A stretch of DNA of 64,000 bases from Lachnospiraceae bacterium. GTDB lineage: Bacteria; Bacillota; Clostridia; Lachnospirales; Lachnospiraceae. Within the stretch, counting starts at the first letter, position 1; each line of letters starts with the position of its first letter. This document shows positions 18,013 to 26,809 of the stretch, in pieces. The DNA is taken from the NCBI GenBank assembly GCA_910575035.1, contig CAJTDL010000002.1, positions 240,362 through 304,361 on the forward strand. The letters run 5' to 3'. The notes beneath the pieces were generated by a model that was given only the letters and a program-made list of their open reading frames with translations, made no database searches and was not told the DNA's origin. Made by a program: the position numbers and the translations under genes.

Positions 18013-19275
18013 TCACCCCACAAAGCTAAAGGTTGTTATCAAGGTGCTTACCTCGTCAATACCCCGTCCAAGCACAACGATACAGGTGCCGGATTCATCC
18101 AAAATCAAAATCTGTGGAACACGCAGGAAATAGGTACTGTTGCTGTCCTGAACGGTTTCCGTATGGATACTTTTTCCCGATGCCGTATCATAAATGTTGA
18201 TTGTAACACTGCTTTCCTCCAAAATAGCAGTAGCCACATATTTTCCCTGCCCGGAGCAATAAACACCGTCTTTTCCCTCACTGCGGCTTGAGAACGACAT
18301 CGTTTTTTCTGTATTGGATATGGTATCAAGCATCAGCAGGGTGCCATTATTTTTGTCAAAGCTCTGGGGCATAATAAGCAGGTTTCCGCCCTTTTGCACT
18401 TCTTCCGTATCTACCTTGTAATCCCCCTTTTTGGTAATCGTGAGATTTGCGCTGTCTGTGGATACTGTACCATAAACACTGACCCCATCCCCGCCAATGG
18501 AGGTATCTGTAGCCATGCCTAAATAGAATAAAGTGTTGTTCCCCGTAAAGGTAAGGCTGTCCATAGTTACAATCTGCATATTACCTGCTGTGCCTTCTTC
18601 GGAATAGTTCAGAATGGTACGAACCTTCCGGGAAGAAATATCATAAAGGTAAAGCCCCTGAAGTCCGCCGAAAGCAACTTGTTTTCCGTCCTGTGAAATA
18701 GCGATTCCTGTGATCTGCGAGGTAAAATCGTCACTTAATAATCCGCTAAAAGAAATGATATCCTGAATAGCAAAGTCCTTATTCAGTATGTATCCATTGA
18801 TACCGCCGCTTTCTGATGTAGCAAATGAACCGTTACTGTCGCCGCCAGCCTTTCCCTGACCCACAACAAAGTAGCCGTCTGTAAAAGTCTGTACACATAA
18901 ATCTCCCATGGAAATATCCGCACTTGCGATTGTTTCGCCTGTCCCCATATCGTAAAGATAAAGCTGATCCGCTGCAACGATAATCTGGCTTCCATCGGCA
19001 TAATAGCAGCCGCTGACCTTTCCTGAAAAAGCGGAATCCTTGAACCTACTGACCGCCGTAATATTTTTATCCGTGCCGTTATCCTGCTGATCAATCACGT
19101 TCATTTCGCTGCTTTCATTTCCTGTATTTTCCGATGAATCATCTTCTACAGATTGCGGTTCCATGTTTATGGCTCCATTTTCAGAGCTGTTCCCAATCTC
19201 CTGTCTATCCCCACAGGCCGACAGATGAAGCGCCAAAGCAAGCATAAGTATCATACACATCCATTTTGTTTTCAT
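18013..19275 (-). CDS. Lipoprotein with predicted WD/propeller-like repeats
   Basis: 420 residues. Signal MKTKWMCMILMLALALHLSAC with lipobox LSAC. After an acidic, Asn/Glu/Ser-rich linker (about 25-70) come repeated blade-like segments (DQLYLYDMGTGETIASADIS, GLQGLYLYDISSRKVRT, TINIYDTASGKSIHTE), each with the YDxxxG(K/E) signature of propeller blades. Surface-anchored, probably sensing or scaffolding for the adjacent ABC system. The propeller-like C-terminal domain of the permease at 13881 is analogous. Confidence 0.8.
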   Translation of the reverse strand: MKTKWMCMILMLALALHLSACGDRQEIGNSSENGAINMEPQSVEDDSSENTGNESSEMNVIDQQDNGTDKNITAVSRFKDSAFSGKVSGCYYADGSQIIVAADQLYLYDMGTGETIASADISMGDLCVQTFTDGYFVVGQGKAGGDSNGSFATSESGGINGYILNKDFAIQDIISFSGLLSDDFTSQITGIAISQDGKQVAFGGLQGLYLYDISSRKVRTILNYSEEGTAGNMQIVTMDSLTFTGNNTLFYLGMATDTSIGGDGVSVYGTVSTDSANLTITKKGDYKVDTEEVQKGGNLLIMPQSFDKNNGTLLMLDTISNTEKTMSFSSRSEGKDGVYCSGQGKYVATAILEESSVTINIYDTASGKSIHTETVQDSNSTYFLRVPQILILDESGTCIVVLGRGIDEVSTLITTFSFVG

Positions 19276-19277
19276 TT

Positions 19278-20384
19278 TTAATTCTCCTTGTATAATAAAA
19301 TTGAACCTGTTTTACTTGTAACTGAATTTCCCTCCGCTGCGACGGCTGTCGCATAAAAAGTATTGAAGCCATCTAGCTTAGCGGTATCTATGGTTGCTTC
19401 AATGATCCACACATTTCCTTTGCTTAATGTGACATCACTGGAAACCGCTCCCTCAAAAGATATAGGCTTATGGTTTAAGAAAAATGATATGCCATATCTT
19501 GCGCCTGGCGTTCCACAAAGGGTGCAGCGCACGGTAAGCGTATCTTTCCCGGTAAGGTTGATATTGTCATACACCACCTCGCCGTCATAGACAAGCGTCC
19601 AATAGACACTGTTATCCAGGGTATCCATCGTAACGCCATTCCATCCTGCTTTCACAAGCTCATTCTCAATAAAAGAGGAAGTGACTTTTTCCTCTGAAAT
19701 GTTTACATCACGAAAAGCAGTTATACTTTCTCCATAAATGCTGTCACTTTCTGGAGCATCCTCATTAAAATGCAGTTTCAGCACCCTTTCAAAACTTTGA
19801 TGATACCAGCCATAGCTTGAAGTTTCTTTCATATCAGGCTGGAAATCGGGCCTGGTGACGCTCACGACCGTCATATTCAGGGTATCGCCCTTTTTCCCTG
19901 TGTCCGGTGTGAACACAAAGGAAAATTTCTCTTCGTGCTTTTCTGATGTCCGGAAGCAGTGGAGATACTCATATTCCGCCCCCGTGTCGTTCACCTTGTA
20001 GGCTTGCGGCTTTCCATCCAAAAAAAGCAGGAAGCCAATGCTGTCCAATTTCCCCTCTGATGAAAACTGATAGTCCAGGACAAATTCTCCGCCATTATAC
20101 TCATAAGGCAAAACACTCTGGTCATCCGCTCTGGCGGGACTGGCTTCCCCATGGCTGAGAAACCCTAAATCTACGTCCTCCTGTGCCCCGGCGAATGGGT
20201 CCTCTTCTACATTTTGCGGCGGGGCATTCTCGTCCGCAATGCTATACCCTTCGGGTGCCCCTGAATTCATGCCCTTACGGGCGGTCGGACAGCTTTCGCT
20301 GTCCGATAAAGTATAATTTCCGCAGGCCGCCACAGCAAAGGGCAAAACAAAAATCATAGCTAATGATAAGAATCGCTTCCGCAT
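19278..20384 (-). CDS. Unknown lipoprotein, first gene of operon
   Basis: 368 residues. Signal MRKRFLSLAMIFVLPFAVAAC with lipobox VAAC, an acidic linker to about 80, then a beta-rich region with no recognised motif. It starts 2 bp upstream of the next lipoprotein with AGGAGG before its ATG and follows a strong regulated promoter (20456-20487). Probably works outside with the ABC exporter downstream. Confidence 0.78.
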   Translation of the reverse strand: MRKRFLSLAMIFVLPFAVAACGNYTLSDSESCPTARKGMNSGAPEGYSIADENAPPQNVEEDPFAGAQEDVDLGFLSHGEASPARADDQSVLPYEYNGGEFVLDYQFSSEGKLDSIGFLLFLDGKPQAYKVNDTGAEYEYLHCFRTSEKHEEKFSFVFTPDTGKKGDTLNMTVVSVTRPDFQPDMKETSSYGWYHQSFERVLKLHFNEDAPESDSIYGESITAFRDVNISEEKVTSSFIENELVKAGWNGVTMDTLDNSVYWTLVYDGEVVYDNINLTGKDTLTVRCTLCGTPGARYGISFFLNHKPISFEGAVSSDVTLSKGNVWIIEATIDTAKLDGFNTFYATAVAAEGNSVTSKTGSILLYKEN

Positions 20385-20416
20385 CGTCTATCCTCCTTGT
20401 TTTAGTTTCGACTTCT

Positions 20417-20446
20417 ATAATAGAATCCAAAACAGGATTCTATTAT
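20417..20446 (-). promoter_or_regulatory. Perfect palindrome at the 5' end of the lipoprotein/ABC transcript
   Basis: A 12-bp perfect inverted repeat (ATAATAGAATCC at 20417-20428, complement at 20435-20446, loop of 6) starts a few bases after the predicted transcription start. It may be a 5' stabilising hairpin or an operator. No known family site was matched. Confidence 0.6.
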
Positions 20447-20455
20447 CTAAATGCC

Positions 20456-20487
20456 ATTATAAAAACCAAAAGTCAAAATGTGGTCAA
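20456..20487 (-). promoter_or_regulatory. Response-regulator-dependent promoter of the lipoprotein/ABC operon
   Basis: Read on the minus strand: TTGACC (20487-20482), 20-bp spacer, TATAAT (20461-20456). The spacer is too long for a plain sigma-A promoter. TTGAC occurs twice 11 bp apart in the box TTGACCACATTTTGACTT. The same box and spacing precede the response-regulator gene at 23789, with one mismatch in 18 bases. Confidence 0.72.
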
Positions 20488-20534
20488 GGAATAGAAAAAA
20501 TTTGCGGAGAAACAGCTTAGTTCTTTACATAAAG

Positions 20535-20575
20535 AGAGCCAACAAACCGTAATTTCTCACAAGTCTGTTGGCTCT
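20535..20575 (-). terminator. Terminator after clpP
   Basis: 10-bp perfect stem AGAGCCAACA / TGTTGGCTCT (20535-20544 and 20566-20575), then CTTTA on the minus strand. Ends the AraC-ClpP transcript. Confidence 0.6.
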
Positions 20576-20666
20576 GCATCTGTATGTCTGGCTCTTTGAT
20601 GAGGTATTTGTTCTCCCCTGCAAATGAAAATTGAGCGCTTCTTTTCAAGCGGCGATACGAGCAAAA

Positions 20667-21257
20667 TCAATGCTTCTTTAATATTTTATCAATCAGGCCA
20701 AAATCCATTGCTTCTTTTGCTGTCATATAATTATCACGTTCGGTTGCAATAGCAACTTCACCAATACTTTTTCCTGTATTTTCTGATAAAATGGTATTTA
20801 ATCGTTTTTTACTTTTTTGTATATGGTCAGATGTAATTTTTATATCGGTTGCCTGTCCCTGAATTCCATTTCCATGAATGGCAGGTTGATGTATCATAAT
20901 TTCTGCATTAGGCAAAGCAAGACGTTTTCCCTTTGTACCTCCTGCCAATAAAAAGGCTCCAAAACTTGCGGCAAGACCTATACATATTGTTGATACATCA
21001 CATTTGACATATTGCATTGTGTCATAAATAGCAAAACCCGCCGAAACAGAGCCGCCTGGACTATTTATATATAATTGAATGTCTTTTCCTGGGTCTTGGG
21101 CTTCTAAAAATAGCATTTGTGCAATAATCAAACTTGCTGAAACATTACTTACTTCTTCTCCTAAAAAAACAATTCTATCGGACAATAGTCTTGAAAAAAT
21201 ATCATAACTTCGTTCTCCTCGGCTTGTCTGTTCAATAACATACGGAATTGTACTCAT
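20667..21257 (-). CDS. clpP: ATP-dependent Clp protease proteolytic subunit (extra copy)
   Basis: 196 residues, full length for ClpP. Catalytic Ser98 (GLAASFGAF), His123 (MIHQPAIH) and Asp175 (TERDNYM) are all present, so it should be active once assembled with a Clp ATPase. It is an accessory gene: no clpX or tig nearby. Its start overlaps the stop of an AraC-type regulator by 4 bp, making a two-gene operon. ClpP paralogues outside the core locus are known in clostridia and often have special substrates; the substrate here is unknown. Confidence 0.92.
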   Translation of the reverse strand: MSTIPYVIEQTSRGERSYDIFSRLLSDRIVFLGEEVSNVSASLIIAQMLFLEAQDPGKDIQLYINSPGGSVSAGFAIYDTMQYVKCDVSTICIGLAASFGAFLLAGGTKGKRLALPNAEIMIHQPAIHGNGIQGQATDIKITSDHIQKSKKRLNTILSENTGKSIGEVAIATERDNYMTAKEAMDFGLIDKILKKH

Positions 21258-21670
21258 GCTGCCAATTTACCTCCTGCTAAATAAAACATAAATGAGTATC
21301 CATTAAACGAACCCATCATGCATATCTTCGATTGTTTAGGATAGAACACACCATTTTTTCGATAAATATTAGGCGTGCATTCATATAACTGTTTAAAAGC
21401 TAATGTGAATGCTTGCTGTGAATCATAATGTGCTTCATAAGCAATTTCAACAATGGGCTGCTCTGTTTCTATAAGTTTTTGAGCAGCCAAAGTCAGCCTA
21501 CGCCCCTGTATGTATTTATAAACCGTACATTTTGTTTCTTCAGTAAAAATTCTGGCTATATAGAATTTTGAATAATTTAATGCATTTGCTATTTTATCAA
21601 GCGACAAATCCTCGTTAATGTGCGTTTCTATATAGTCTACTATTTTTTCTACAACTGTATTATTGTTCAT
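21254..21670 (-). CDS. Short AraC-family transcriptional regulator
   Basis: 138 residues from the ATG at 21670 (AAAGGAG eight bases upstream). It consists of little more than the double helix-turn-helix (about 10-105; [21 protein letters not shown] and [21 protein letters not shown]) plus a short hydrophobic tail with [18 protein letters not shown]. It lacks an N-terminal ligand domain. Translationally coupled to clpP. Confidence 0.87.
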   Translation of the reverse strand: MNNNTVVEKIVDYIETHINEDLSLDKIANALNYSKFYIARIFTEETKCTVYKYIQGRRLTLAAQKLIETEQPIVEIAYEAHYDSQQAFTLAFKQLYECTPNIYRKNGVFYPKQSKICMMGSFNGYSFMFYLAGGKLAA

Positions 21671-21783
21671 ATATGACACTCCTTTCCCTATTTAATATAA
21701 CATAACTTTTTAAAATTATCTTAATAGAAATTGCCCTAATTTAGAAACCAGAAAAGCGACAGAATAATCCTGCCGCCATCTTG

Positions 21784-21832
21784 TTATGCATAAATAATTT
21801 CCTTGTTTATACTCTCCCTCGCAAAGCTTCTC
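21784..21832 (-). pseudogene. TnpV 3' tail remnant
   Basis: About 49 bp reading as the last codons of a TnpV gene; it aligns with the end of the intact TnpV at 41878 (GCGAGGGAGA and GAAATTATTTAT are kept). The following bases still show the GGCGGCAGG of that gene's terminator. It lies directly upstream of, and in the same direction as, the AraC-ClpP operon. Confidence 0.6.
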
Positions 21833-21846
21833 AATAAATAAAAATA

Positions 21847-23118
21847 TCACTCCATTTTGTGGACTGCAAGTTTAATTGTTACACAAGCTCCACTGGGAGC
21901 AATGTTTAAAAGTTCTAAACTTCCGCCGTGTTTCTGGCTAAGGACACGGCTTGTAGCCAATCCCAGGCCCATATGCTCTCCCGTTTTATCCTCAGAATAA
22001 AGAAAGGTGTTCTTTTTATGGAGCATTGCCCTTGAAAAACCTTTGCCATCGTCTGATATGGTTATCATAAGCATATCATCGGTAAGGGAGTACCCAAAAT
22101 TCACCTTGCTTTTGGCATATCGAATGGCATTAGAAAAGATATTCTCGACAATACGGTAAAAGATCTGCTCGTCTAATTTCACCTGACATTCGGATATGGT
22201 GGAATGGTATGCAATCTCCAGGCTATGCTGTTCTGCAAGAAACGAAAGACTTTCCGTAGCTTTTCTTAAAAAGTCTGGTAATTGAACTACGGAATACTTT
22301 GTTTCCGTTTCTTCAATCGCATTCAGGTCACGGATATAATCTGTATAATGTTCAAGCCGTTTTGCCGTTACCGCAAGGTTAGACAGTGTATGCCGCAATT
22401 CTTCGTCATTCAGATTTCCATCTGCTAGGCATTGCTGTATATATTCCACATATCCCTCAACAATCGCAATGGGATTTCTAAGGTCATGTGCCACTGATGC
22501 CTGCAGGATTCTGCGCTGCTCAATCATGTTCCATAGCTGACGGTTGTTATCATAGAGCGCCTGCCGCATTTCTTCAAAAGCGGTACAGAGCCTTCCTAAT
22601 TCATCATTCCTGCTATAATCAACCATAAAATCAAGGTCTTGCTCCCGGATATGTTTTGTCGCATCGGCAAGAACCTGAATGGGTGGTGACAGTTCTTTCC
22701 TGTAAAACCACCATGCGCACAGCATGATACCTGCAATGGAATAGACAAAAGGAAACAGCACCATAGAAATGCCTGCCATTCTGTATGCAAACTTTTGCTT
22801 TGGGCGAAGCGCCACGAAGCCAGACTCGATTTTCTCTATTACGAATTCCGTATTCTCCAGAGCTACATCCACTCCGGCAGGAACGATCATACCCACCTGG
22901 GCAGGTTCGTCAAGGATAACCCTCTGCCTTCCCTCTAATACCCTCCCATCCGCTGTAACCGTCCGGGTATTCAGCCAGACTTCCTGAGAATCTGGAAGTA
23001 TCACTTTCTGTATACGGTAGCATCCATAAATCGTCAGGACAGATGCCGCAAAAACAAGAAACATTGTAGTAGCTACCGCACAGATAAAAGCTCTTTTCAT
23101 TGATCCAGGTTTCCTCAT
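21847..23118 (-). CDS. Sensor histidine kinase (HAMP type)
   Basis: 423 residues if started at the ATG overlapping the regulator stop (ATGA at 23118); an upstream in-frame ATG at 23127 is also possible. Helix at about 10-30, outside domain, helix at about 120-145, HAMP, phospho-acceptor His in VAHDLRNPIA, N-box ENIFSNAIRYA, DDGKGFS and GLGLATSRVL. Close in plan to the kinase at 37161. Forms an operon with the regulator just upstream. Confidence 0.9.
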   Translation of the reverse strand: MRKPGSMKRAFICAVATTMFLVFAASVLTIYGCYRIQKVILPDSQEVWLNTRTVTADGRVLEGRQRVILDEPAQVGMIVPAGVDVALENTEFVIEKIESGFVALRPKQKFAYRMAGISMVLFPFVYSIAGIMLCAWWFYRKELSPPIQVLADATKHIREQDLDFMVDYSRNDELGRLCTAFEEMRQALYDNNRQLWNMIEQRRILQASVAHDLRNPIAIVEGYVEYIQQCLADGNLNDEELRHTLSNLAVTAKRLEHYTDYIRDLNAIEETETKYSVVQLPDFLRKATESLSFLAEQHSLEIAYHSTISECQVKLDEQIFYRIVENIFSNAIRYAKSKVNFGYSLTDDMLMITISDDGKGFSRAMLHKKNTFLYSEDKTGEHMGLGLATSRVLSQKHGGSLELLNIAPSGACVTIKLAVHKME

Positions 23119-23789
23119 TTTTTCCATCTGTAACCCATCCCCCAAACCGTTTCGATGTATTCCCTGCCCGTAGCTTCCTTCAGTTTATTCCTGATCTTTC
23201 GGATATGCTCTTTTATGACTCCACTATCTCCTTCGGCATTCAGCCCCCACACGGCTTCATAGATCCGTTCCCTGTCGAATATCTGATTGGCGTTACGCAT
23301 CAGAAACTCCACAATGTCAAACTCACGGTTTGACAGGTTCAGCGGCTTTTCCCCATAAAAACAAGTACGTTCCGCAAGATTTACGATCAAGCCCTGAGAA
23401 GAAACGATTTTAGGCGTACACTTGCTTCGTTCATCCCTTCGCAGGTGAGCCGCTACTCTTGCAGTCAACTCTTTCAGGCTGAACGGCTTGGTTATGTAAT
23501 CATCACCGCCAGCCTGCAAGCCGTTTATTTTGTCCTGTTCCGTAATCCTGGCTGTCAAAAACAAAATTGGGCAGACAACATTCTGGCGGATCATTTTACA
23601 TAGCTCCAGTCCGTCTATTTCCGGCATATTGATGTCAAGCAGAATCAAATCCGGATAGACATTCAGCATGGATATTGTCTGCTGTGCATTTTCCGCTACA
23701 AAAGCCTCATATCCACACTTCTGCAAGTGACTTGACAATAACTCTGTCAGCATTTTTTCATCATCAACAATGAGTATTTTGTATGCCAT
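23115..23789 (-). CDS. OmpR-family response regulator
   Basis: 224 residues from the ATG at 23789 (AGGAGG five bases upstream; further upstream in-frame ATGs lack a site). Receiver domain with D9/D10, phospho-acceptor D52 (LILLDINMP) and YITKPF; winged helix ending ETVWGMGYRW. The promoter box in front matches the one at 20456-20487, so it probably activates itself and the lipoprotein/ABC operon. Confidence 0.92.
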   Translation of the reverse strand: MAYKILIVDDEKMLTELLSSHLQKCGYEAFVAENAQQTISMLNVYPDLILLDINMPEIDGLELCKMIRQNVVCPILFLTARITEQDKINGLQAGGDDYITKPFSLKELTARVAAHLRRDERSKCTPKIVSSQGLIVNLAERTCFYGEKPLNLSNREFDIVEFLMRNANQIFDRERIYEAVWGLNAEGDSGVIKEHIRKIRNKLKEATGREYIETVWGMGYRWKK

Positions 23790-23810
23790 AGTAACCTCCT
23801 CTCCCAGAAT

Positions 23811-23842
23811 ATGATACTGCAAATAAGTCAAAAAGTGGTCAA
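23811..23842 (-). promoter_or_regulatory. Response-regulator-dependent promoter of the 23789 TCS
   Basis: TTGACC (23842-23837), 20-bp spacer, TATCAT (23816-23811), with the box TTGACCACTTTTTGACTT. Part of the box overlaps the last codons of the FMN-binding gene. Same design as the promoter at 20456-20487. Confidence 0.72.
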
Positions 23843-24244
23843 TTTCCTGCTTTTCAGAGCGTTCTCAACCGCCTTTTTTATGACAGTGCTTGAATTTGTT
23901 GCGCCTGATATTGCGTCTACACCTATTTTCTGTTCATCAACTATACTGTCAGTGATAACTTCTGCGGTCTTTCCACGTTCATGCCTATGCTCCAAAATGT
24001 TAATATTTGTGATTTCTCCATTTTGCACGGTAGCTTCCACTTTGGCATATATAAAATCCACGTCATATTCACCAACATAAACTCCGTCAGGAATATCAGA
24101 AATATTTATATCTTCAAAGGTGGTTTCCCTTACTGCCTGTCTATAGTCCGCAACACTTTTAAGGTAGGTGATTCCCAAAACGAAACCGACAAACAAAAGG
24201 AACATGATAACAAATAATACTGTTTTCTTTTTCGATATTCTCAC
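23828..24244 (-). CDS. Membrane-anchored FMN-binding protein
   Basis: 138 residues from a GTG at 24244, four bases after the TetR stop, with GGAGAG seven bases upstream. One membrane helix (about 10-30), then an FMN_bind domain (about 50-135) with DGVYVGEY and the flavinylation motif DAISGATNSS, in which the Thr carries FMN in RnfG/NqrC relatives. Probably an extracellular electron-transfer flavoprotein under TetR control. Confidence 0.87.
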   Translation of the reverse strand: MRISKKKTVLFVIMFLLFVGFVLGITYLKSVADYRQAVRETTFEDINISDIPDGVYVGEYDVDFIYAKVEATVQNGEITNINILEHRHERGKTAEVITDSIVDEQKIGVDAISGATNSSTVIKKAVENALKSRKLTTF

Positions 24245-24248
24245 TTCA

Positions 24249-24887
24249 TCACTCTCCACTATTTGTAATAGAACAATACAACATATAAAAACCATGTTCT
24301 AAAAACTGGGCTTTCGATAATCCCATTGCTTTTTTAATATATTCTTCTTTATTTTCTGCAAGCTGAATAAGCCCGGACAACATACCCCAGAAAACAAAAA
24401 TAGTAGGCATGATTTTCAGATCGCTGCGTAAATCGCCTTTATCTATGCCGGATATTAAAAATTCCTTTATCTTTTCGTTTATTTCTTCCCCTATTTGATA
24501 AGTATCTTTTTCTTCGGGAAGATAATCGTGGCGCTCAAAATCAATATTGATTTTATCCAATACCATTTTGAAGTAGAACGGAAATTCTTCCTGATACTGA
24601 ACCAATCCACGACACATGAAATTGTATTGTTCTTTTGTGGTTTGCTGCTGCTCCAGTGCAGAAGCGATGTAATGATAAAGTTTTTTCATGCTGTCCAGCA
24701 CTAAGATACCAACAATTTCCTCTTTGTTCTCAAAATACACATATAAAGTCGCTTTGCTGTATCCGGCTGCTTTGGCTATATCGTCCATAGAGGTTGCCGC
24801 TATGCCTCTCTCCATGAACAATACTGACGCAGCGGAAGCAATTTTTTCCCGGTGTACACTTTTCGGCTCTTTTTTTCTCCGTGCCAT
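24249..24887 (-). CDS. TetR-family transcriptional regulator
   Basis: 212 residues from the ATG at 24887 (AGGAGG upstream). N-terminal helix-turn-helix (about 28-60: TSMDDIAKAAGYSKATLYVYF), then a typical helical ligand-binding body. Downstream partner is the FMN-binding protein. A near-palindrome sits at 24900-24926, so autoregulation is likely. Confidence 0.9.
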   Translation of the reverse strand: MARRKKEPKSVHREKIASAASVLFMERGIAATSMDDIAKAAGYSKATLYVYFENKEEIVGILVLDSMKKLYHYIASALEQQQTTKEQYNFMCRGLVQYQEEFPFYFKMVLDKINIDFERHDYLPEEKDTYQIGEEINEKIKEFLISGIDKGDLRSDLKIMPTIFVFWGMLSGLIQLAENKEEYIKKAMGLSKAQFLEHGFYMLYCSITNSGE

Positions 24888-24899
24888 TGTCTGCCTCCT

Positions 24900-24926
24900 T
24901 ATAATTGAACTCAAAGTTTAATTATA
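24900..24926. promoter_or_regulatory. Probable TetR operator
   Basis: 27-bp imperfect palindrome: TATAATT and AACT in the left half mirror AGTT and AATTATA in the right. It begins 13 bp upstream of the TetR start codon and probably overlaps its promoter. Confidence 0.65.
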
Positions 24927-25049
24927 AGCGTTTTAAAGAATACTGTCAACTTTTACCTCCAAAAATAATCTGGAAAATATTTGCCTGAATGAGATGCCTC
25001 CACTTCATGTTGCTTTCCTGTCTCGGTGTGCCGTTTTATGTAGCGGCGG

Positions 25050-25274
25050 TTATTCTGTTTTGGTATATGGCTGTTCATCAAAACGGAACTTGAACAATGC
25101 GGCAACAAGCCGGGATTTTATACTGTCCTCCGTATCCCTGCCGATATGCCCGTTTTCAATGGCGGCAATTCGGATTCGCTTGCTGTAATGCCGTAAAACC
25201 CCGTCCACGGCTTCCGGCTCTCCGCTGGTCGCCCGGACAATCGTTTCATAGGGTAAAAGATTCGGATTCCCCAT
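25050..25274 (-). CDS. Helix-turn-helix protein of Tn916 Orf8-like type
   Basis: 74 residues. LLPYETIVRATSGEPEAVDGVL is the family's start; the C-terminal Lys/Arg-Leu stretch (IKSRLVAALFKFRF) also fits. In conjugative transposons it is encoded just after the sigma-like gene, as here (29-bp overlap). Probably regulatory. Left over from a partly lost element. Confidence 0.7.
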   Translation of the reverse strand: MGNPNLLPYETIVRATSGEPEAVDGVLRHYSKRIRIAAIENGHIGRDTEDSIKSRLVAALFKFRFDEQPYTKTE

Positions 25275-25703
25275 GTGAAAGCACCTCCATTTCTTTGTGC
25301 AGGAGCTGTAAAGTCCTGTGGATTTGATACCTGGCCGTACTCTGGCAGCATCCGTACATCTCCCCGATTTCCCGCTGTGTGTAATGTCCGAAAAAGTAAA
25401 GGAAAATGATTTCCCGGTTCTTCTCTAGCAGAGATAACAGGGCGGCGGCAGGCTCCCCGTTGGTGAGGATACTGTCTGACCGCATATCGTAATGGGGTAT
25501 CCTTCATAGGGTGCTTCAAAATATTCGTCTGTTATGCCTAAAGGGTAAAATTTTTCTTCTGTGAGGTATTCAAGGGATATTTCCTTTTGCCGCCGTCTGC
25601 CCCTGTCACGCCATGCGTTGATAGCCGCAAAGCGTATGACAGTCTTGCAATAACCATTGAACGTATACATGATGTGTTCTCTGTATGCTTCTGTGCAAGG
25701 CAT
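25246..25703 (-). pseudogene. Conjugative-transposon sigma-70-like factor, frameshifted
   Basis: From the ATG at 25703 (AAAGGGGGA upstream), region 2-like MYTFNGYCKTVIRFAAINAWRD leads to EAPYEGYP; the C-terminal region 4 (REIIFLYFFGHYTQREIGEMYG) continues in another frame. One missing C in the run at 25494-25497 would account for it. The element sigma gene usually drives or tunes transfer genes; it is disrupted here unless the base is a sequencing error. Confidence 0.75.
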
Positions 25704-25856
25704 AGATAATTCCCCCTTTCTCCCACATAGGGCATTGCGTGGTTTGCAGTTGCATTTATAATTCAAGGTTCGGTGACTGTTTGAACTATTCCGCTCCCTA
25801 AAATTTTCTCTGGCAAACTCATAAAACTATTTATTTTGACAACTGCCTTTATTCTG

Positions 25857-26246
25857 TTAATGGTTGTCAAAATATTTAAAACACACTGCATAAACTATAT
25901 GGCTTAATAAAAAGATACCTACAGCAATCATGCAACCTACCATATCTGCCTTGCAGATAGCGGAATACAAAGCAAGGACAATAAAACCAATATTTGCAAA
26001 TTCAGATACAAGGGTGTATGCTTTGCCGTTAATAAGCACGTTTCTTTCGTCCTCATCCATAATTTTAGCGCGTCCAATCTTATGGATAAAATGTTCAAAT
26101 AGAAAATCTACAATGCCATAAGCTACTAGTGCGCAGCCAGCAGAGACAATAAAAGCAGCAGGAAATCCCTTTATAAGACTAAAAGGTAAGAGCAAAATAC
26201 CAATACCAATAAATAAACACGCAAAAATTTTCTTACTCTTTCTCAT
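25857..26246 (-). CDS. Four-helix membrane protein beside an XRE regulator
   Basis: 129 residues from the ATG at 26246 (AGGAGG five bases upstream). Four predicted helices (about 7-25, 28-48, 77-95, 101-120) with a short charged loop KIMDEDERNVLINGKAY. This resembles the family found next to small XRE regulators (DUF2178-like) in clostridia. One base separates it from the regulator gene, so the two form an operon. Confidence 0.75.
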   Translation of the reverse strand: MRKSKKIFACLFIGIGILLLPFSLIKGFPAAFIVSAGCALVAYGIVDFLFEHFIHKIGRAKIMDEDERNVLINGKAYTLVSEFANIGFIVLALYSAICKADMVGCMIAVGIFLLSHIVYAVCFKYFDNH

Positions 26247-26247
26247 G

Positions 26248-26469
26248 TCAATCCTCCTCAAAATTAAATAATTCTTCAATCTTCAATCCAAATATTTTAG
26301 CTAACTCATGTGCCAGCAAAACAGACGGATTATATTGCCCTTTTTCCAGTGAAATGATAGTTCTTGAAGAAACTTTTACTAAATCAGCAAGTTGCTGTTG
26401 GGTAAGCTGTTTCTCCATTCGGTATTCTCTTACATGATTCGATAGTCGTGTAGGAACTTCTTTTTTCAA
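26248..26469 (-). CDS. Small XRE-family regulator
   Basis: 73 residues, almost all helix-turn-helix (QLTQQQLADLVKVSSRTIISLE). YqaE/HigA-like length. The promoter and a 16-bp palindrome lie just upstream, suggesting self-repression together with the membrane protein gene. Confidence 0.88.
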   Translation of the reverse strand: MKKEVPTRLSNHVREYRMEKQLTQQQLADLVKVSSRTIISLEKGQYNPSVLLAHELAKIFGLKIEELFNFEED

Positions 26470-26501
26470 ATTTTACCTCCTTTGTATGATATAAACTTCA
26501 C

Positions 26502-26544
26502 ATGAAATTTATTTCATATTAGCACTTGGATATACATTTGTCAA
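26502..26544 (-). promoter_or_regulatory. Promoter and operator of the XRE/membrane pair
   Basis: Minus-strand TTGACA (26544-26539), 17-bp spacer, TAATAT (26521-26516): a strong sigma-A promoter. The palindrome ATGAAATTTATTTCAT (26502-26517) overlaps the -10, as expected of a repressor operator. Confidence 0.72.
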
Positions 26545-26549
26545 CAACT

Positions 26550-26755
26550 TCTTGCTTTTATTGCTAGAAAGGTATGAGAGGGATTCCGTAGTAGTATTTG
26601 TCCGAAAAGAACGGGCGCACCCCGCGTAGCTGCAAGATACATTTCTCCCCCGTCCATGACCGCGATTTTATCTTCCGTCATAAGCTGCTTTCCCAATTTC
26701 TGATAGTTCAGCCCATGCGAAAGCTCCCGCCCTCTGGTTTTGGACGTGTTGAAGC
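26550..26755 (-). pseudogene. VirD4-like coupling protein, C-terminal fragment
   Basis: FNTSKTRGRELSHG, then KIAVMDGG, then in another frame KCILQLRGVRPFFSDK. This is the conserved tail of ICE VirD4/TraG ATPases (ELAVMDGGKCILQLRGVRPF type), frameshifted after MDGG. Left over from a conjugative element cut by the IS3 copy. Confidence 0.65.
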
Positions 26756-26809
26756 TGTCATGAGGTAAGCGCCTCGTGGACGCTCCCTCCCGAACCGTGC
26801 GGGCATTCC

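Noticed and set aside
12364..20640. AATTGAGCGCTT direct repeats flanking the lipoprotein/ABC operon as att sites
   Set aside because: Twelve-base repeats are expected by chance in 64 kb, and one lies in a coding end.
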